Source of the DNA: Temnopleurus reevesii
Taxonomy: Eukaryota; Echinodermata; Echinoidea; Temnopleuroida; Temnopleuridae
Direction of reading: 5' to 3'
Assembly: GCA_036244855.1 (NCBI GenBank)
Contig: BQKZ01000296.1
Coordinates: 110,192-174,191 of the forward strand
Length of the DNA: 64,000 bases
A program made the position numbers and the translations under genes. Under the pieces are notes generated by a model. The model was not told where the DNA came from. It saw nothing but the letters and a program-made list of their open reading frames with translations, and searched no databases. Numbering within the stretch: the first letter of the stretch is position 1; the number at the start of each line of letters is the position of its first letter. Below, piece after piece: positions 62,101 through 64,000 of the stretch.

Positions 62101-63090
62101 ATAAATGTAACTTGTGTGTAAAATGATTGCAGTTTGTTTGATATCATGTAAACGAGCTGCTGTTGGGGTATTTCAAGAAATATAGGACCTCCTACAAAAT
62201 CTACATTCAAACTTTGATTGTGATCCCCATTTTCTTTGTTGTGTACCGTAAATAATTAGATAGTATAGAAATATACAATGACTCTCGAGGTTCTGGTTAA
62301 AACTATTCGCACGAATGAGCATATCAGATAGTACCATACTCCCAAGGGCCAACGGCCCAAGGGAGAATGATACTATCTGATGGTCATGAGTGCGAATAGT
62401 TTTAGCCAGTACCGAGAATCAAGTCATTGTATATTACTTTTATATCCCTTCTTACAACAACAACATTAACAATAAAGTAGTCTATTGCAGAAGATTAAAT
62501 AATCTTACCTTGTCTTAACGATAATTTGATAGTCTGATAAATTGTTTTTCTAGTCTCTGGCTCGTCTTCTCTTTGAGCACATCATGCGAACGAAGCCCGC
62601 CAGAAGTGTCCCTTGCCGTGTAGCTGGGAAGCAGTGTCTCTATCGCGCACGGGCACGTCTGTTTTAGCCGACTACGCATGCCCGCAAAAATAGTAACTTT
62701 TTTCCCTAGGGAAAAAAATTACTATTCGTCTGTTTTAGCCGACTACGCATGCGCGCAAAAATAGTAACTTTTTTCCCTAGGGAAAAAAAATACTATTCGT
62801 CTGTTTTAGCCGACTACGCATGCGCGCAAAAATAGTAAATTTTTTCCCTAGGGAAAAAATAACTATTTGTACTATTAAATGGCAAACGGCTTTATTAGCA
62901 AATCTATTCATTTTTCTTGCCTGTACACTGTCAATGCAACGATCTTAGTGTAAGGGATATAATTTTATATACTCATCTCTACTATCCTATCAAAAAGTGA
63001 TTGGGGAACCACAGAAGCAATCATTTTGATAATACATGGAACAAATTAACAGTACTTTTAATGTTAACTTACCAAAAAGTCAAGACTCAT
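8170..63090 (-). CDS. washc2: WASH complex subunit 2 (FAM21), 5' part of gene, 13 coding exons
   Basis: WASHC2/FAM21 is the scaffold that carries the actin-nucleating WASH complex to endosomes by binding retromer through repeated acidic LF motifs; it also binds capping protein. Seen here: segments 63090-63073, 51836-51678, 47275-47111, 43969-43907, 40978-40799, 31174-31081, 30332-30265 (or 28104-28037), 23392-23309, 21685-21614, 19820-19733, 18841-18695, 13073-12952 and 8248-8170. All have AG acceptors and GT donors, and every junction agrees in phase. Total is 1339 nt, or 446 codons plus one base. Residues about 30-200 match the conserved head: NWSLASDAG, FNDFLMLANTQFIEN, AGNSDSEDED and LPYIIGTPAFMQ. 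After that come acidic serine-rich linkers and LF motifs (GLFDDEE, DNLFGE, GLFDDDKEED, GLFDDKPS). Known family members exceed 1000 residues, so the 3' half is outside the window. The family call is very secure; the first exon is less so. Confidence 0.95.
8369..8604. mobile_element. Foldback element with about 70-bp arms
   Basis: CACTGTGAGCAGAAGGGACA at the left end returns as an inverted copy at the right end, and so does TTCAAGCATTCACAATT. The loop is about 90 bases. It lies just 120 bases upstream of exon 13. Confidence 0.8.
8890..9060 (+). mobile_element. tRNA-derived SINE copy
   Basis: A degenerate tRNA-like head (GAGCACTGGTTCACACTCTGG, then GGTTTGATTCC as B box) is followed by the body phrase AAATTCATCCATGTTGTGCTGC, shared in outline with other SINEs of the window. 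Confidence 0.6.
9186..9694 (-). pseudogene. GC-rich coding-like fragment of unknown origin
   Basis: Unlike its surroundings, this stretch is GC-rich with many CpGs. On the minus strand it has two adjoining open frames, 9694-9503 and 9509-9186, in different phases, as after a frameshift. The second ends ...FRKWLSKSCKTVPSVIKRLK, then a stop. Its third codon positions are mostly G or C over the last 70 codons, as in real genes. It has no washc2 motif. I cannot name it. A retroelement gag remnant or a captured gene piece is possible. Confidence 0.35.
9818..10130. repeat. (GAT)n microsatellite, about 310 bp
   Basis: Imperfect GAT repeat with GAC, GAA and AAT variants. Open in several frames on both strands (poly-Asp/Met, poly-Ser, poly-His), which explains long but meaningless frames. 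Confidence 0.95.
11365..11555 (+). mobile_element. SINE body fragment
   Basis: Contains GTGCTGCACTCAACCCAGGT and GTGAGGTGAATGGGAACG, matching the body of the 12567-12838 SINE, then an AT-rich tail with TATTATTAGTAG. The tRNA-like head is missing. Confidence 0.6.
11928..12232. mobile_element. Inverted-repeat element, family C
   Basis: Starts ACAGTCAAACCTGTCTATAA and ends with the inverted form AAAGCAGGTTTGATTGTAC. The interior repeats GGTGGTC...TATAGACAGG phrases. Relatives are at 54066-54243, 60940-61123 and 61574-61750. Confidence 0.75.
12567..12838 (+). mobile_element. tRNA-derived SINE, nearly full length
   Basis: The head keeps an A box (TGGCGTAGTGG, 12580-12590) and a B box (GATTCGAATCC, 12624-12634) for RNA polymerase III. 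The body has AAGCCAGGTGAGGTGAATGG and the tail is AT-rich. This is the best copy in the window. It lies antisense to washc2, about 115 bases downstream of exon 12's donor. Confidence 0.8.
12952..13073 (-). CDS. washc2: washc2 exon 12, LF-motif tail begins
   Basis: 122 nt (residues 380-420), phase 1 to 0. Acceptor is TTGTTTTAG and donor is GTAAGT. It encodes DDNLFGEQPGQEEGEEDSPF, then KKGLFSSSGGGLFDDDKEED. The family has the same order (DEEDNLFAPP, then [26 protein letters not shown]). The three LF dipeptides in an acidic setting are the retromer-binding style repeats. Decayed copies of parts of this exon lie 0.8-0.9 kb upstream in the transcript. Confidence 0.95.
13219..13251. repeat. Perfect 13-bp hairpin
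   Basis: Stem TTGAGGCTGGTGT, loop of 7, then ACACCAGCCTCAA. It lies in a stretch rich in GGTGTTG and CAACACC words that could pair widely, about 150 bases upstream of exon 12 in the transcript. Confidence 0.8.
13841..13892 (-). pseudogene. Decayed copy of washc2 exon 12, 5' part
   Basis: After a TTTTTCTAAG acceptor-like end, the minus strand reads DDKLLNEQLSQEEGKDNPLG, against exon 12 DDNLFGEQPGQEEGEEDSPF. The frame runs into a stop about 13 codons later and the LF residues are lost. The flanking intron (AGGACAGGAAT) also matches that upstream of exon 12. Confidence 0.75.
13955..13989 (-). pseudogene. Decayed copy of washc2 exon 12, middle part
   Basis: The minus strand reads EDKDDSPIGKK, against exon 12 EEGEEDSPFGKK. 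The fragment has no splice sites of its own and lies next to the other decayed copy, so the pair is the remains of one or two exon duplications. Confidence 0.65.
14344..15150. mobile_element. Interspersed element with about 160-bp internal repeats
   Basis: Three internal units each carry TGACCTTTGACC, ACATGCTTATACATACTTGA and CAGTTCTGAACTTATTGCGG. The right end has CGGACGGACGGACAACC and then a hairpin-like CGCCACCGTAAGG/CCTCC end. The left end shows the inverted GCCTCCGCC phrase. The end also occurs alone at 23200-23240. No coding capacity. Confidence 0.7.
16443..16640 (+). mobile_element. tRNA-derived SINE copy
   Basis: Head GTGGTCCAGTGGTTACG with GGTTCAATTCC as B box, then the AAATTTCCTTTGGAAAGAAA body phrase. 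Diverged. Confidence 0.6.
16911..17044. mobile_element. Foldback MITE, family A
   Basis: Left end GCATTGATGCCAACTATTG and right end GAACGATTGGGATCTCTGC. Shares the TTTTGACCTCA phrase with the copy at 20805-20993. Confidence 0.6.
17200..17313. mobile_element. Short inverted-repeat element, family B
   Basis: Starts GGGGCCTGTAACATA and ends TATGTTATAGGCCCC; interior AT-rich. Confidence 0.7.
18030..18133. mobile_element. Short inverted-repeat element, family B
   Basis: Starts GGGGCCTGTAACAAAAAGAG and ends TTTATGTTACAGGCCC. Confidence 0.7.
18695..18841 (-). CDS. washc2: washc2 exon 11, basic serine/lysine-rich linker
   Basis: 147 nt (residues 331-379, split codons at both ends), phase 1 to 1. 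Acceptor is TCCCTGCAG and donor is GTAGGC. It encodes a highly charged segment with RNRSVSEDSKASSHESSK, then GTRRKKLPLDNKEKRSKKK. The family has a similar basic stretch (KPRKTLKEKKERR) between the DELA block and the LF tail. Several serines sit in acidic or basic contexts that would suit kinases. The open frame on the opposite strand is a shadow. Confidence 0.88.
19733..19820 (-). CDS. washc2: washc2 exon 10, DELASKI block
   Basis: 88 nt (residues 302-330 plus one base), phase 0 to 1. Acceptor is TTTCTCTCAG; donor is GTAAAA. It encodes NFQDELASKIGGGMP, a clear counterpart of the family block SFADELAARIKGDAMG, a short amphipathic segment between acidic linkers. It ends in SQEPGETT. Confidence 0.92.
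20040..20235 (+). mobile_element. LINE 3' end
   Basis: The frame NAFKSKLKTYLF looks like the C-terminus of a non-LTR reverse transcriptase ORF. It is followed by a short 3'UTR with TTTCTGCGCTATATAAGT and a (TTA)n tail, typical of 5'-truncated non-LTR insertions. Confidence 0.65.
20805..20993. mobile_element. Foldback MITE, family A
   Basis: Left end GCAGAGGTGCCAACCGTTCC. The right end is its inverted counterpart GGAACAGTTGGTATCTCTGC. Arms of roughly 35 bases. Confidence 0.8.
21420..21597. mobile_element. Foldback element, family D
   Basis: Left end GGGTGTTTGCTAAAAAGTTG followed by CAATTGATCG; right end has GATCAATTGCAAATTTCG and AACAACACC. Same family as 23567-23756, 27780-27983, 30015-30213, 36058-36214 and 44101-44286. 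It ends about 17 bases from exon 9. Confidence 0.75.
21614..21685 (-). CDS. washc2: washc2 exon 9, first LF motif
   Basis: 72 nt, 24 codons (residues 278-301), phase 0 to 0. Acceptor is GCTAACAG and donor is GTACAC. It encodes SESEESDTGLFDDEEPSD and DQDTPAQ. GLFDDEE is a leucine-phenylalanine-acidic motif like those that bind VPS35 of retromer in the family tail. Vertebrate FAM21 has a comparable CDLFADSEKEEE block just before its ADELAARI block, which matches the order seen here. Confidence 0.88.
22030..22250 (-). mobile_element. tRNA-derived SINE next to an inverted head copy
   Basis: The minus-strand copy runs from about 22190 to 22030 and matches the plus copy at 50120-50365. At 22190-22250 a second, plus-oriented head (GGTCTAGTGGTAAGACACCC) follows, so the two heads meet. 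They would pair as an RNA hairpin in any read-through transcript. Confidence 0.7.
22825..22982. mobile_element. Foldback element, family E
   Basis: Left end GGGCAGTGTTTCACAAAGAT; right end TATCTAGGTGAAACATCGCCC. Long arms with AGAACTG complements. Related in its ends to 58917-59090. Confidence 0.75.
23198..23240. repeat. Terminal fragment of the 14344-15150 element
   Basis: AATAATGCCTCCAGCACCAC and GGAGGCATAA repeat the right end of that element almost exactly, with no body attached. It sits about 70 bases beyond the exon 8 donor. Confidence 0.7.
23309..23392 (-). CDS. washc2: washc2 exon 8, threonine-rich linker
   Basis: 84 nt, 28 codons (residues 250-277), phase 0 to 0. Acceptor is CAATTTTCAG and donor is GTAAAG. 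It encodes YTDTETESEFTGGRQKM followed by a threonine-rich stretch ending in TSTNK. No strong family motif, as expected for the poorly conserved linker. It is accepted because it is open, acidic, has good splice sites and keeps phase between exons 7 and 9. Confidence 0.8.
23567..23756. mobile_element. Foldback element, family D
   Basis: Left end TTGCTAGAAAGTTGAAATTG and right end CAATTGCAACTTTCCTGCAA. Inner arm ATTCGTGCACAGATTGCACA. Diverged. Confidence 0.65.
24180..26470. repeat. Satellite-like array, period about 400 bp
   Basis: Phrase CAGAATTAATCAATTAGTGG, or a near form, occurs at about 24218, 24608, 25019, 25417 and 26309. Each is followed by a GGGGATCCCC-like word, ATATCTGCA and CACACCATAAGGA. 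Five units are visible. Confidence 0.85.
25188..27420. repeat. Recent tandem duplication, offset 892 bp, junction at an N
   Basis: Copy 1 (25188-26078) and copy 2 (26080-27420) start at TTATAAATCATAAATCTTTG and both end CTGCTGGTTTGATGATA, with near identity at both ends. Copy 2 has about 450 extra bases inside (about 26460-26960). An undetermined base sits at 26079, exactly at the junction. This may be a real duplication or an assembly join. Confidence 0.9.
27558..27685. mobile_element. Near-perfect foldback element, family F
   Basis: GCCCCGGTCACATAGGACCC at the left returns inverted at the right (CCTATGTGACCGAGGC). Arms of about 55 bases include GGAAGCAACACGATTCAC. A second copy is at 40559-40685. 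Confidence 0.9.
27780..27983. mobile_element. Foldback element, family D, beside exon 7A
   Basis: AGAAAGTTGCAATCAATCG at the left; ATCAATTGCAACTGTCTAGC and AACACCC at the right. It is part of the segment duplicated with exon 7 (compare 30015-30213). Confidence 0.75.
28037..28104 (-). CDS. washc2: washc2 exon 7A (second copy in transcript order)
   Basis: 68 nt, phase 1 to 0. Acceptor is CCATTCTAG and donor is GTATGG. It encodes the same 22 residues plus split glutamate as exon 7B. Splice sites are intact and it joins exon 6 and exon 8 in frame on its own. Intronic sequence on the donor side aligns with that beside 7B, including a foldback element, but with many substitutions and indels. The exon copies are nearly identical, which suggests that both are under constraint or undergo gene conversion. 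Confidence 0.85.
28296..28706. repeat. Four copies of a 17-18 base motif
   Basis: GCGTGACAGACGGGACA occurs at 28296, 28476 and 28665, and CGTGACAGACGGGACAT at 28690. The flanks are unrelated. The last two are 24 bases apart. It lies just upstream of exon 7A in the transcript, where the RNA would read UGUCCCGUCUGUCACGC. Confidence 0.85.
30015..30213. mobile_element. Foldback element, family D, beside exon 7B
   Basis: GTTGTTGCTAGAAAGTTACA at the left and GATCAATTGCAACTTTCTAG with CAACACCC at the right. Partner of 27780-27983 in the duplicated segment, but clearly diverged from it. Confidence 0.75.
30265..30332 (-). CDS. washc2: washc2 exon 7B (first copy in transcript order)
   Basis: 68 nt, phase 1 to 0. 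Acceptor is CCCTATTAG and donor is GTATGG. The split codon plus 22 more give EEEDESSVESLSDSEK and SELSDSE, an acidic serine-rich linker of the kind that follows the head domain. A second copy with an identical peptide lies at 28037-28104. They differ at only two positions, both synonymous. Because 68 is not a multiple of three, splicing both into one mRNA would shift the frame into exon 8. One or the other is expected per transcript, unless this is an assembly artefact. Confidence 0.85.
31081..31174 (-). CDS. washc2: washc2 exon 6, LPYIIG block
   Basis: 94 nt (residues 196-226 plus one base), phase 0 to 1. Acceptor is CTTTACAG and donor is GTAACT. It encodes DMYGHRSLPYIIGTPAF and MQDDDVGLMELSEE, which match the family block RPLPYLIGSKLFMEQEDVG. 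The phase-1 end fits the phase-1 start of both exon 7 copies. An (ATC)n microsatellite begins only about 30 bases upstream on the transcript side. Confidence 0.94.
31205..31445. repeat. (ATC)n microsatellite
   Basis: Imperfect ATC/GTC repeat with frames on both strands (poly-Met, poly-Ser). It is 30 bases upstream of exon 6 in the transcript, so the pre-mRNA carries a GAU repeat beside that acceptor. Confidence 0.95.
31757..32480. repeat. Three tandem units of 262 and 298 bp
   Basis: The phrase TATTGTCCTTCAGATGTTTA followed by GGTCTGGAGATCT starts at about 31760, 32022 and 32320 (with one CAGATG to CGGATG change). Units also share TGTTTGGACA and GATGTTGTC. Confidence 0.85.
33017..33240. repeat. 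Tandem duplication, about 140-bp spacing
   Basis: TCTAGAGAGCAGTGTAAAGT and TCTAGAGAGCCGCGTAAATT begin two units, each followed by AACAAAAT, TTGACC and GGCTTTGTAAAGATAA. Confidence 0.8.
36058..36214. mobile_element. Foldback element, family D
   Basis: GGGGGTGTTGCTTACATGAG at the left; CAAATTGCAATTTTTTAGCA and ACATCC at the right. Confidence 0.6.
36756..36960 (+). mobile_element. tRNA-derived SINE copy
   Basis: A box TGGTGTAGTGG (about 36766) and B box GGTTCAAATCC (36802-36812), with TCTTGCCTTTCAACCAGAGG between. It shares CTCTTGCCTT-CAACCAGAGG with the copy at 40398. Confidence 0.75.
38560..38690 (+). mobile_element. SINE body fragment
   Basis: AAGAAATTCATCAATATTGT and CTTCACCCAGGTGATG match SINE body phrases. 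The 110-codon open frame starting here (38607) begins inside this fragment and shows no known motif, so I do not call it a gene. Confidence 0.5.
40398..40558 (+). mobile_element. tRNA-derived SINE copy
   Basis: TTCGGTGATGTAAGGGTTCTG as a degraded A-box region; GGTTCAAATCC (40452-40462) as B box; then AAATTTCATTCAGCAAGAAA. It abuts the family F foldback. Confidence 0.7.
40559..40685. mobile_element. Foldback element, family F
   Basis: Same arms as 27558-27685: GCCCCGGTCACATAGG, GAAGCAACACGATTCAACAC and the inverted right side. It ends about 110 bases from exon 5. Confidence 0.88.
40799..40978 (-). CDS. washc2: washc2 exon 5, end of head domain
   Basis: 180 nt, 60 codons (residues 136-195), phase 0 to 0. 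Acceptor is AATTAG and donor is GTATTC. It holds TREQREAEVIPRVIQAL, GINVLDTGFEQLDANAG and NSDSEDED, all clear counterparts of the family (vertebrate TREQKEVDLIPKVQEA and FEQLDIKAGNSDSEED). It ends in DPILEAK. Third-position GC is high relative to flanking DNA. The next intron is 9.6 kb. Confidence 0.95.
41850..42005. repeat. ATTT/ATTC low-complexity tract
   Basis: Irregular TTTATTTA and (ATTC)5 words. It produces Leu/Ile/Phe-rich frames that mimic membrane segments. Confidence 0.85.
42716..42960. repeat. Purine tract with (AATA)n core
   Basis: G run, then GAGAACAGAGGGGAAAGGAG, then an AATA repeat at about 42760-42790 and further GA-rich sequence. Opposite polarity to the other long tracts of the window. 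Confidence 0.8.
43907..43969 (-). CDS. washc2: washc2 exon 4, short acidic linker
   Basis: 63 nt, 21 codons (residues 115-135), phase 0 to 0. Acceptor is TTGTAG and donor is GTGAGA. It begins RVYDDSED, which continues directly from the FIEN end of exon 3 as in the family (FIENRVYDEE in vertebrates), and ends in the charged run NDKDKKEQ. This continuity across a 3.1-kb intron is strong support for the gene model. Confidence 0.93.
44101..44286. mobile_element. Foldback element, family D
   Basis: GGGGGTGTTGTTTAAAAGTTG and CAATTGATCGC at the left, GATTTGCAGTTGATTTGCA and ACGACACCCC at the right. It sits about 130 bases beyond exon 4 in the upstream intron. Confidence 0.7.
44365..44672. repeat. 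Tandem duplication, about 150-bp spacing
   Basis: TTCCCTGA, TTTTTGAAA, AGACC/ACC...GTGACCACGA and CCTCGTGTACATAAA recur in order twice. Confidence 0.8.
46200..46345 (-). pseudogene. Decayed copy of washc2 exon 3
   Basis: The minus strand reads LEMGSVSNDAQSSDSRLYT, against exon 3 RMDSLVHDAKSADSRVHN. DNA identity is also clear at TGTTGGCA-GCATG-GG, the part that encodes MLANT in exon 3. About 15 bases are missing in the middle and no donor remains. A non-functional duplicate is the best reading. Confidence 0.7.
47111..47275 (-). CDS. washc2: washc2 exon 3, helical head core
   Basis: 165 nt, 55 codons (residues 60-114), phase 0 to 0. Acceptor is CATCTGCAG and donor is GTATGT. It starts LLLYLQDFSQKM and ends FNDFLMLANTQFIEN. 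Both stretches are close to the family, where this helix packs with the other WASH regulatory-complex subunits. GC content and third-position GC are well above the surrounding intron. A shorter decayed copy lies about 0.8-0.9 kb further down the transcript (46200-46345). Confidence 0.95.
48076..48190 (+). mobile_element. tRNA-like SINE head
   Basis: GGGACAGTGGTAGAGCGCCTG resembles a tRNA 5' half and GGGTTCATTCCC a B box. The flanks do not pair as an acceptor stem, so it is not called a tRNA gene. Confidence 0.6.
48979..49098. mobile_element. Short inverted-repeat element, family B
   Basis: AGGGCCTGTAACATAAAAGATG at the left. The right end, CATCTCTTTTATG, lacks the final GGCCC and is decayed. 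Confidence 0.6.
50120..50365 (+). mobile_element. tRNA-derived SINE copy
   Basis: Head TAGTCTAGTGGTAAGACACC with a good B box, GGTTCGATTCC. The body AGAATGCCAGTGATTTTTTT and TCAGTGTTCATCCATGTTGG matches the reverse copy at 22030-22190. Confidence 0.8.
50939..51600 (-). pseudogene. Tandem array of four decayed exon 2 copies
   Basis: The exon 2 end, CTGCATCT on the plus strand at 51680, recurs at 50942, 51091, 51298 and 51493 (as CTGCGTCT), spacings 149-207. The 51493 copy still reads EKPLTILEIRKSNQNWLLAS in frame after a TTGTAG acceptor, but its donor is ATAAGT. The 51298 copy keeps GTAAGT and reads PLTIPETRDCCQNLSLASD, but its best acceptor is in the wrong phase. The two leftmost copies are far more decayed. 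Confidence 0.85.
51678..51836 (-). CDS. washc2: washc2 exon 2, start of head domain
   Basis: 159 nt, 53 codons (residues 7-59), phase 0 at both ends. It has a TTTCCAG acceptor and a GTAAGT donor. The first 25 residues are a variable leader. The rest, PWEKPLTIPEIRKSSQNW and SLASDAG, is the most recognisable N-terminal block of FAM21. The 3' half of this exon, with its donor and downstream intron, is also the unit of a decayed tandem array just downstream in the transcript (50939-51600). Only this copy keeps both tryptophans, the full leader and both splice sites. Confidence 0.93.
52570..53245. repeat. Polypyrimidine tract with (TC)n at 53148-53182
   Basis: C/T-rich on the plus strand, split at about 52740-52930 by a non-pyrimidine foldback. 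Includes CCTCCC and CATCC words and a pure TC repeat. Confidence 0.9.
52765..52908. mobile_element. Foldback element between two polypyrimidine tracts
   Basis: TGATACAGGGTGTGCAT at the left pairs with ATGCATACCCTGTATCA at the right. The inner stem is GCTCT(A)CCC...GGGAGAGC. Confidence 0.8.
54066..54243. mobile_element. Inverted-repeat element, family C
   Basis: Starts ACAGTCAAACCTGTCTATAG and ends GTAGACAGGTTTGAC. Interior repeats CTATAGTGGCCAC. Confidence 0.85.
56625..57000 (+). mobile_element. LINE 3' end
   Basis: SVLQKHLKTHLYNS looks like a reverse-transcriptase ORF C-terminus. It is followed by GTACAGCGCATAGAG, TGCGCTTTATAAATATTG and a (TTA) tail. Parallel to the copy at 20040-20235 but diverged. 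Confidence 0.6.
57890..58240. repeat. Polypyrimidine tract with (TTC)n at 58107-58220
   Basis: C/T-rich on the plus strand. The long TTC repeat gives poly-Leu, poly-Phe or poly-Arg/Lys frames that are not genes. Confidence 0.95.
58917..59090. mobile_element. Foldback element, family E
   Basis: CAGGGAGGTGTTTCACCCAG at the left; TTGGTGAAACACCTCCCT at the right. Arms extend through GACTTTACGCACGACTTTAC and CAAGAAGGGATAC, about 60 bases or more, with few mismatches. Confidence 0.9.
59091..59242. mobile_element. Foldback element directly abutting the previous one
   Basis: CCATAACAAAAAGGTTC at the left; CGAACCTTTATATTACGAGG at the right, with inner complements around TGATTAATCG and CGTGACTAATTG. 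Two different foldbacks sit end to end. Confidence 0.7.
59614..59633. promoter_or_regulatory. Triple AGGTCA half-site, 1-base spacing
   Basis: Three AGGTCA hexamers separated by single Gs, the layout of nuclear-receptor DR1 sites, repeated. The opposite-strand phrase TGACCTTTGACC also occurs inside the repeat at 14344-15150, so this may come from a repeat rather than a selected site. Confidence 0.3.
60940..61123. mobile_element. Inverted-repeat element, family C
   Basis: AGTCAACCCTGCTTTAGCAA at the left; CTACAGGTTGGACTGC at the right, with CACCTG...AGACCACCT inside. Confidence 0.75.
61391..61411. repeat. Poly-G run
   Basis: About 19 consecutive Gs. Such runs are prone to sequencing and copy-number error; a similar poly-C run lies at about 46028-46042. 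Confidence 0.9.
61574..61750. mobile_element. Inverted-repeat element, family C
   Basis: ACAGTCAAACTTGTCTTAAT at the left; ACTATAGACAGGTTTGGCTG at the right. Confidence 0.85.
62272..62436. repeat. Long inverted repeat, about 60-bp arms
   Basis: ACAATGACTCTCGAGGTTCTGG and AAAACTATTCGCACGAATGA at the left return inverted at the right (GTGCGAATAGTTTTAGCCAG, CAAGTCATTGT). The loop includes the small hairpin CTTGGGCCGTTGGCCC (minus strand). Confidence 0.9.
62449..62962. mobile_element. Possible element with short inverted ends around a 71-bp tandem array
   Basis: TTATATCCCTTCTTACAA at about 62449 is the near inverse of GTGTAAGGGATATAA at about 62948-62962. Between them lie a GC-rich stretch and three 71-bp repeats (62656-62868), each with GCCGACTACGCATGC and the palindrome TTTTTCCCTAGGGAAAAA. 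It lies just inside intron 1. Confidence 0.6.
63073..63090 (-). CDS. washc2: washc2 exon 1 (start codon, MSLDFL)
   Basis: Proposed first coding exon of six codons, ATG through TTG, followed at once by a consensus GTAAGT donor. It ends in phase 0, which is what exon 2 needs. The ATG has an adenine at -3. Exon 2 has no in-frame ATG, so an upstream start exon is required, and this is the best one I see. It also lies beside a more CpG-rich stretch. The exon is too short for homology support, and vertebrate members have a different short N-terminus. An unseen alternative first exon is possible. Confidence 0.5.
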
Positions 63091-63480
63091 TTTGCTGCTA
63101 GCTCCTACAATCCTTTCCCTTCCACAAAATGAGAATAAAACTCCCTAGTCCTAGATCCTGCTCTGATCAAGCGACGTAAATATCACTAAATACCATCACT
63201 TCCTCGCGTCTAGGCGCTCTCGGCAAGAAACTCGGCAAAAACAAAAGAGGAAATATGCACTCCCTACGTAAACAATGTCTCTCAAACGATCATATCATCA
63301 CCTATTCCATGTATGAGACGCCCGCAGAACAACGAGAGCATGTGCGCGTACGGTGGAGGTCGAACATGACAAATAGGAAAGCCGATAAGCCTCTGGACCA
63401 ACAACGCAAGGCTCAGCGGCCGACTTTTCTGAGTGAGACTTTCGACTTTCTGTAGGATATGCGTGAAGGGGATTGTCGTA
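63091..63480 (-). promoter_or_regulatory. Presumed 5'UTR and promoter side of washc2
   Basis: The stretch upstream of the proposed start codon is richer in GC and CpG than the introns, especially about 63200-63450. On the minus strand, GAGGAAGTG at about 63197-63205 resembles an ETS-factor site. I see no TATA box and cannot place the transcription start. Short open frames on both strands here look like by-products of base composition. This is inference from position and composition only. Confidence 0.3.
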
Positions 63481-63699
63481 CATACATGAATGGAAGTCTG
63501 TGTGTTGTAATGGAGGGACTTGTATGAGGAGGCCAGAGAGATAGTGAACGGATTCGGGGATGAGTCAGTTGTGGATGCTGGACGGGGGCACGGCCTGCCA
63601 AAAGGGGACATCCTGCTTTACATACTAATCACCCATTAAGCGTACTTCCTTAGCAAGCCAATGACTAGAACTTATCCCTGTATAATATAGACTTTGTCT

Positions 63700-64000
63700 G
63701 CTTTTCTTCTTTCTCTCTCTCACTATTGCTTTGTTCCTTCTTTTATTCCTCTTCTCCTATTTCTCTCTCTCTCTCTCCCTTTCTCTCTCTTCTATTTTTG
63801 CATTTAATCAATTTCCTTCACTCCCCTCCGTATATATTCTCCTCTCTTTCCTTCTCACTCCTTTTCCCTTGTCTCATTTCTTCTTCTCTTCCTTCTCTTC
63901 TCTCCACTTTTCTTTTCTCCCTTTATTCATATCTCTCCTTCTCCCTCTTGCTTTCTTCCTTCTCCTCTTCTTAAGTGTCCATTATCTCTCTCTCTCTCTC
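63700..64000. repeat. Polypyrimidine tract at right edge
   Basis: C/T-rich on the plus strand, with TCTCTCTC runs at both ends. Continues past the window. Frames here (Ser/Leu/Phe-rich) are composition artefacts. Confidence 0.9.

Larger units (their letters stand above)
51837..63072 (-). other. washc2 intron 1 (11.2 kb)
   Basis: Joins the six-codon exon 1 to exon 2. It is the most repeat-dense intron: polypyrimidine tracts, foldbacks, three family C elements, a LINE tail and, near its start, a 71-bp tandem array inside an inverted-repeat element. About 53700-54050, 54250-56600 and 59830-60900 show nothing I recognise. Confidence 0.6.

Noticed and set aside
63255..63611. Open frames on both strands in the CpG-rich upstream region, as a divergent gene
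   Set aside because: Short, overlapping on both strands, without recognisable motifs; better explained by composition of a promoter-side region.

Overview
The window is animal (metazoan) genomic DNA: AT-rich, made mostly of introns, and full of microsatellites, foldback elements and tRNA-derived SINEs. The repeat style suggests a marine invertebrate deuterostome, most likely a sea urchin, but no sequence here proves the species.

I can support one gene. It is the 5' part of a WASH-complex subunit 2 gene (WASHC2, also called FAM21), read on the minus strand from a proposed start codon at 63090 to 63088 down to a donor site at 8169. Thirteen coding exons chain without a phase conflict: 63090-63073, 51836-51678, 47275-47111, 43969-43907, 40978-40799, 31174-31081, 30332-30265 or its twin 28104-28037, 23392-23309, 21685-21614, 19820-19733, 18841-18695, 13073-12952 and 8248-8170. 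They give 1339 coding bases (446 codons plus one base): the conserved head domain that assembles into the WASH complex, a linker, and the start of the acidic tail with leucine-phenylalanine (LF) motifs that bind retromer. The last exon ends in phase 1 at a good donor and I find no continuation in the left 8 kb, so the rest of the tail lies outside the window.

The most interesting feature is repeated exon duplication inside this gene. Exon 7 (68 nt) exists as two intact copies 2.2 kb apart. They encode the same peptide and differ at two synonymous sites, while their introns have diverged strongly. Using both would shift the reading frame, so they look mutually exclusive. Exon 2 is followed by four decaying copies of its 3' half in a tandem array (50939-51600). 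Exon 3 has a decayed copy at 46200-46345. Exon 12 has decayed fragments at 13841-13892 and 13955-13989. A separate plus-strand array at 6060-7115 holds about 11 units, each shaped like a 49-nt micro-exon with acceptor and donor, whose best units read like part of an RNA-recognition motif.

Layout from left to right: 1-8169 is intron 13 (polypyrimidine block, tandem duplications, minisatellite, micro-exon array). 8170-23392 holds exons 13 to 8 with SINEs, foldbacks and a GC-rich coding-like fragment near 9.2-9.7 kb. 24-27.4 kb is a satellite-like array with a recent 0.9-kb duplication whose junction carries an undetermined base. 28-31 kb holds exons 7A, 7B and 6. 31-51 kb holds introns 5 to 2. 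51.8-63.1 kb is the long intron 1. 63.1-64 kb is the presumed promoter side, ending in another polypyrimidine tract. I see no second protein gene, no true tRNA or rRNA gene and no CRISPR array.
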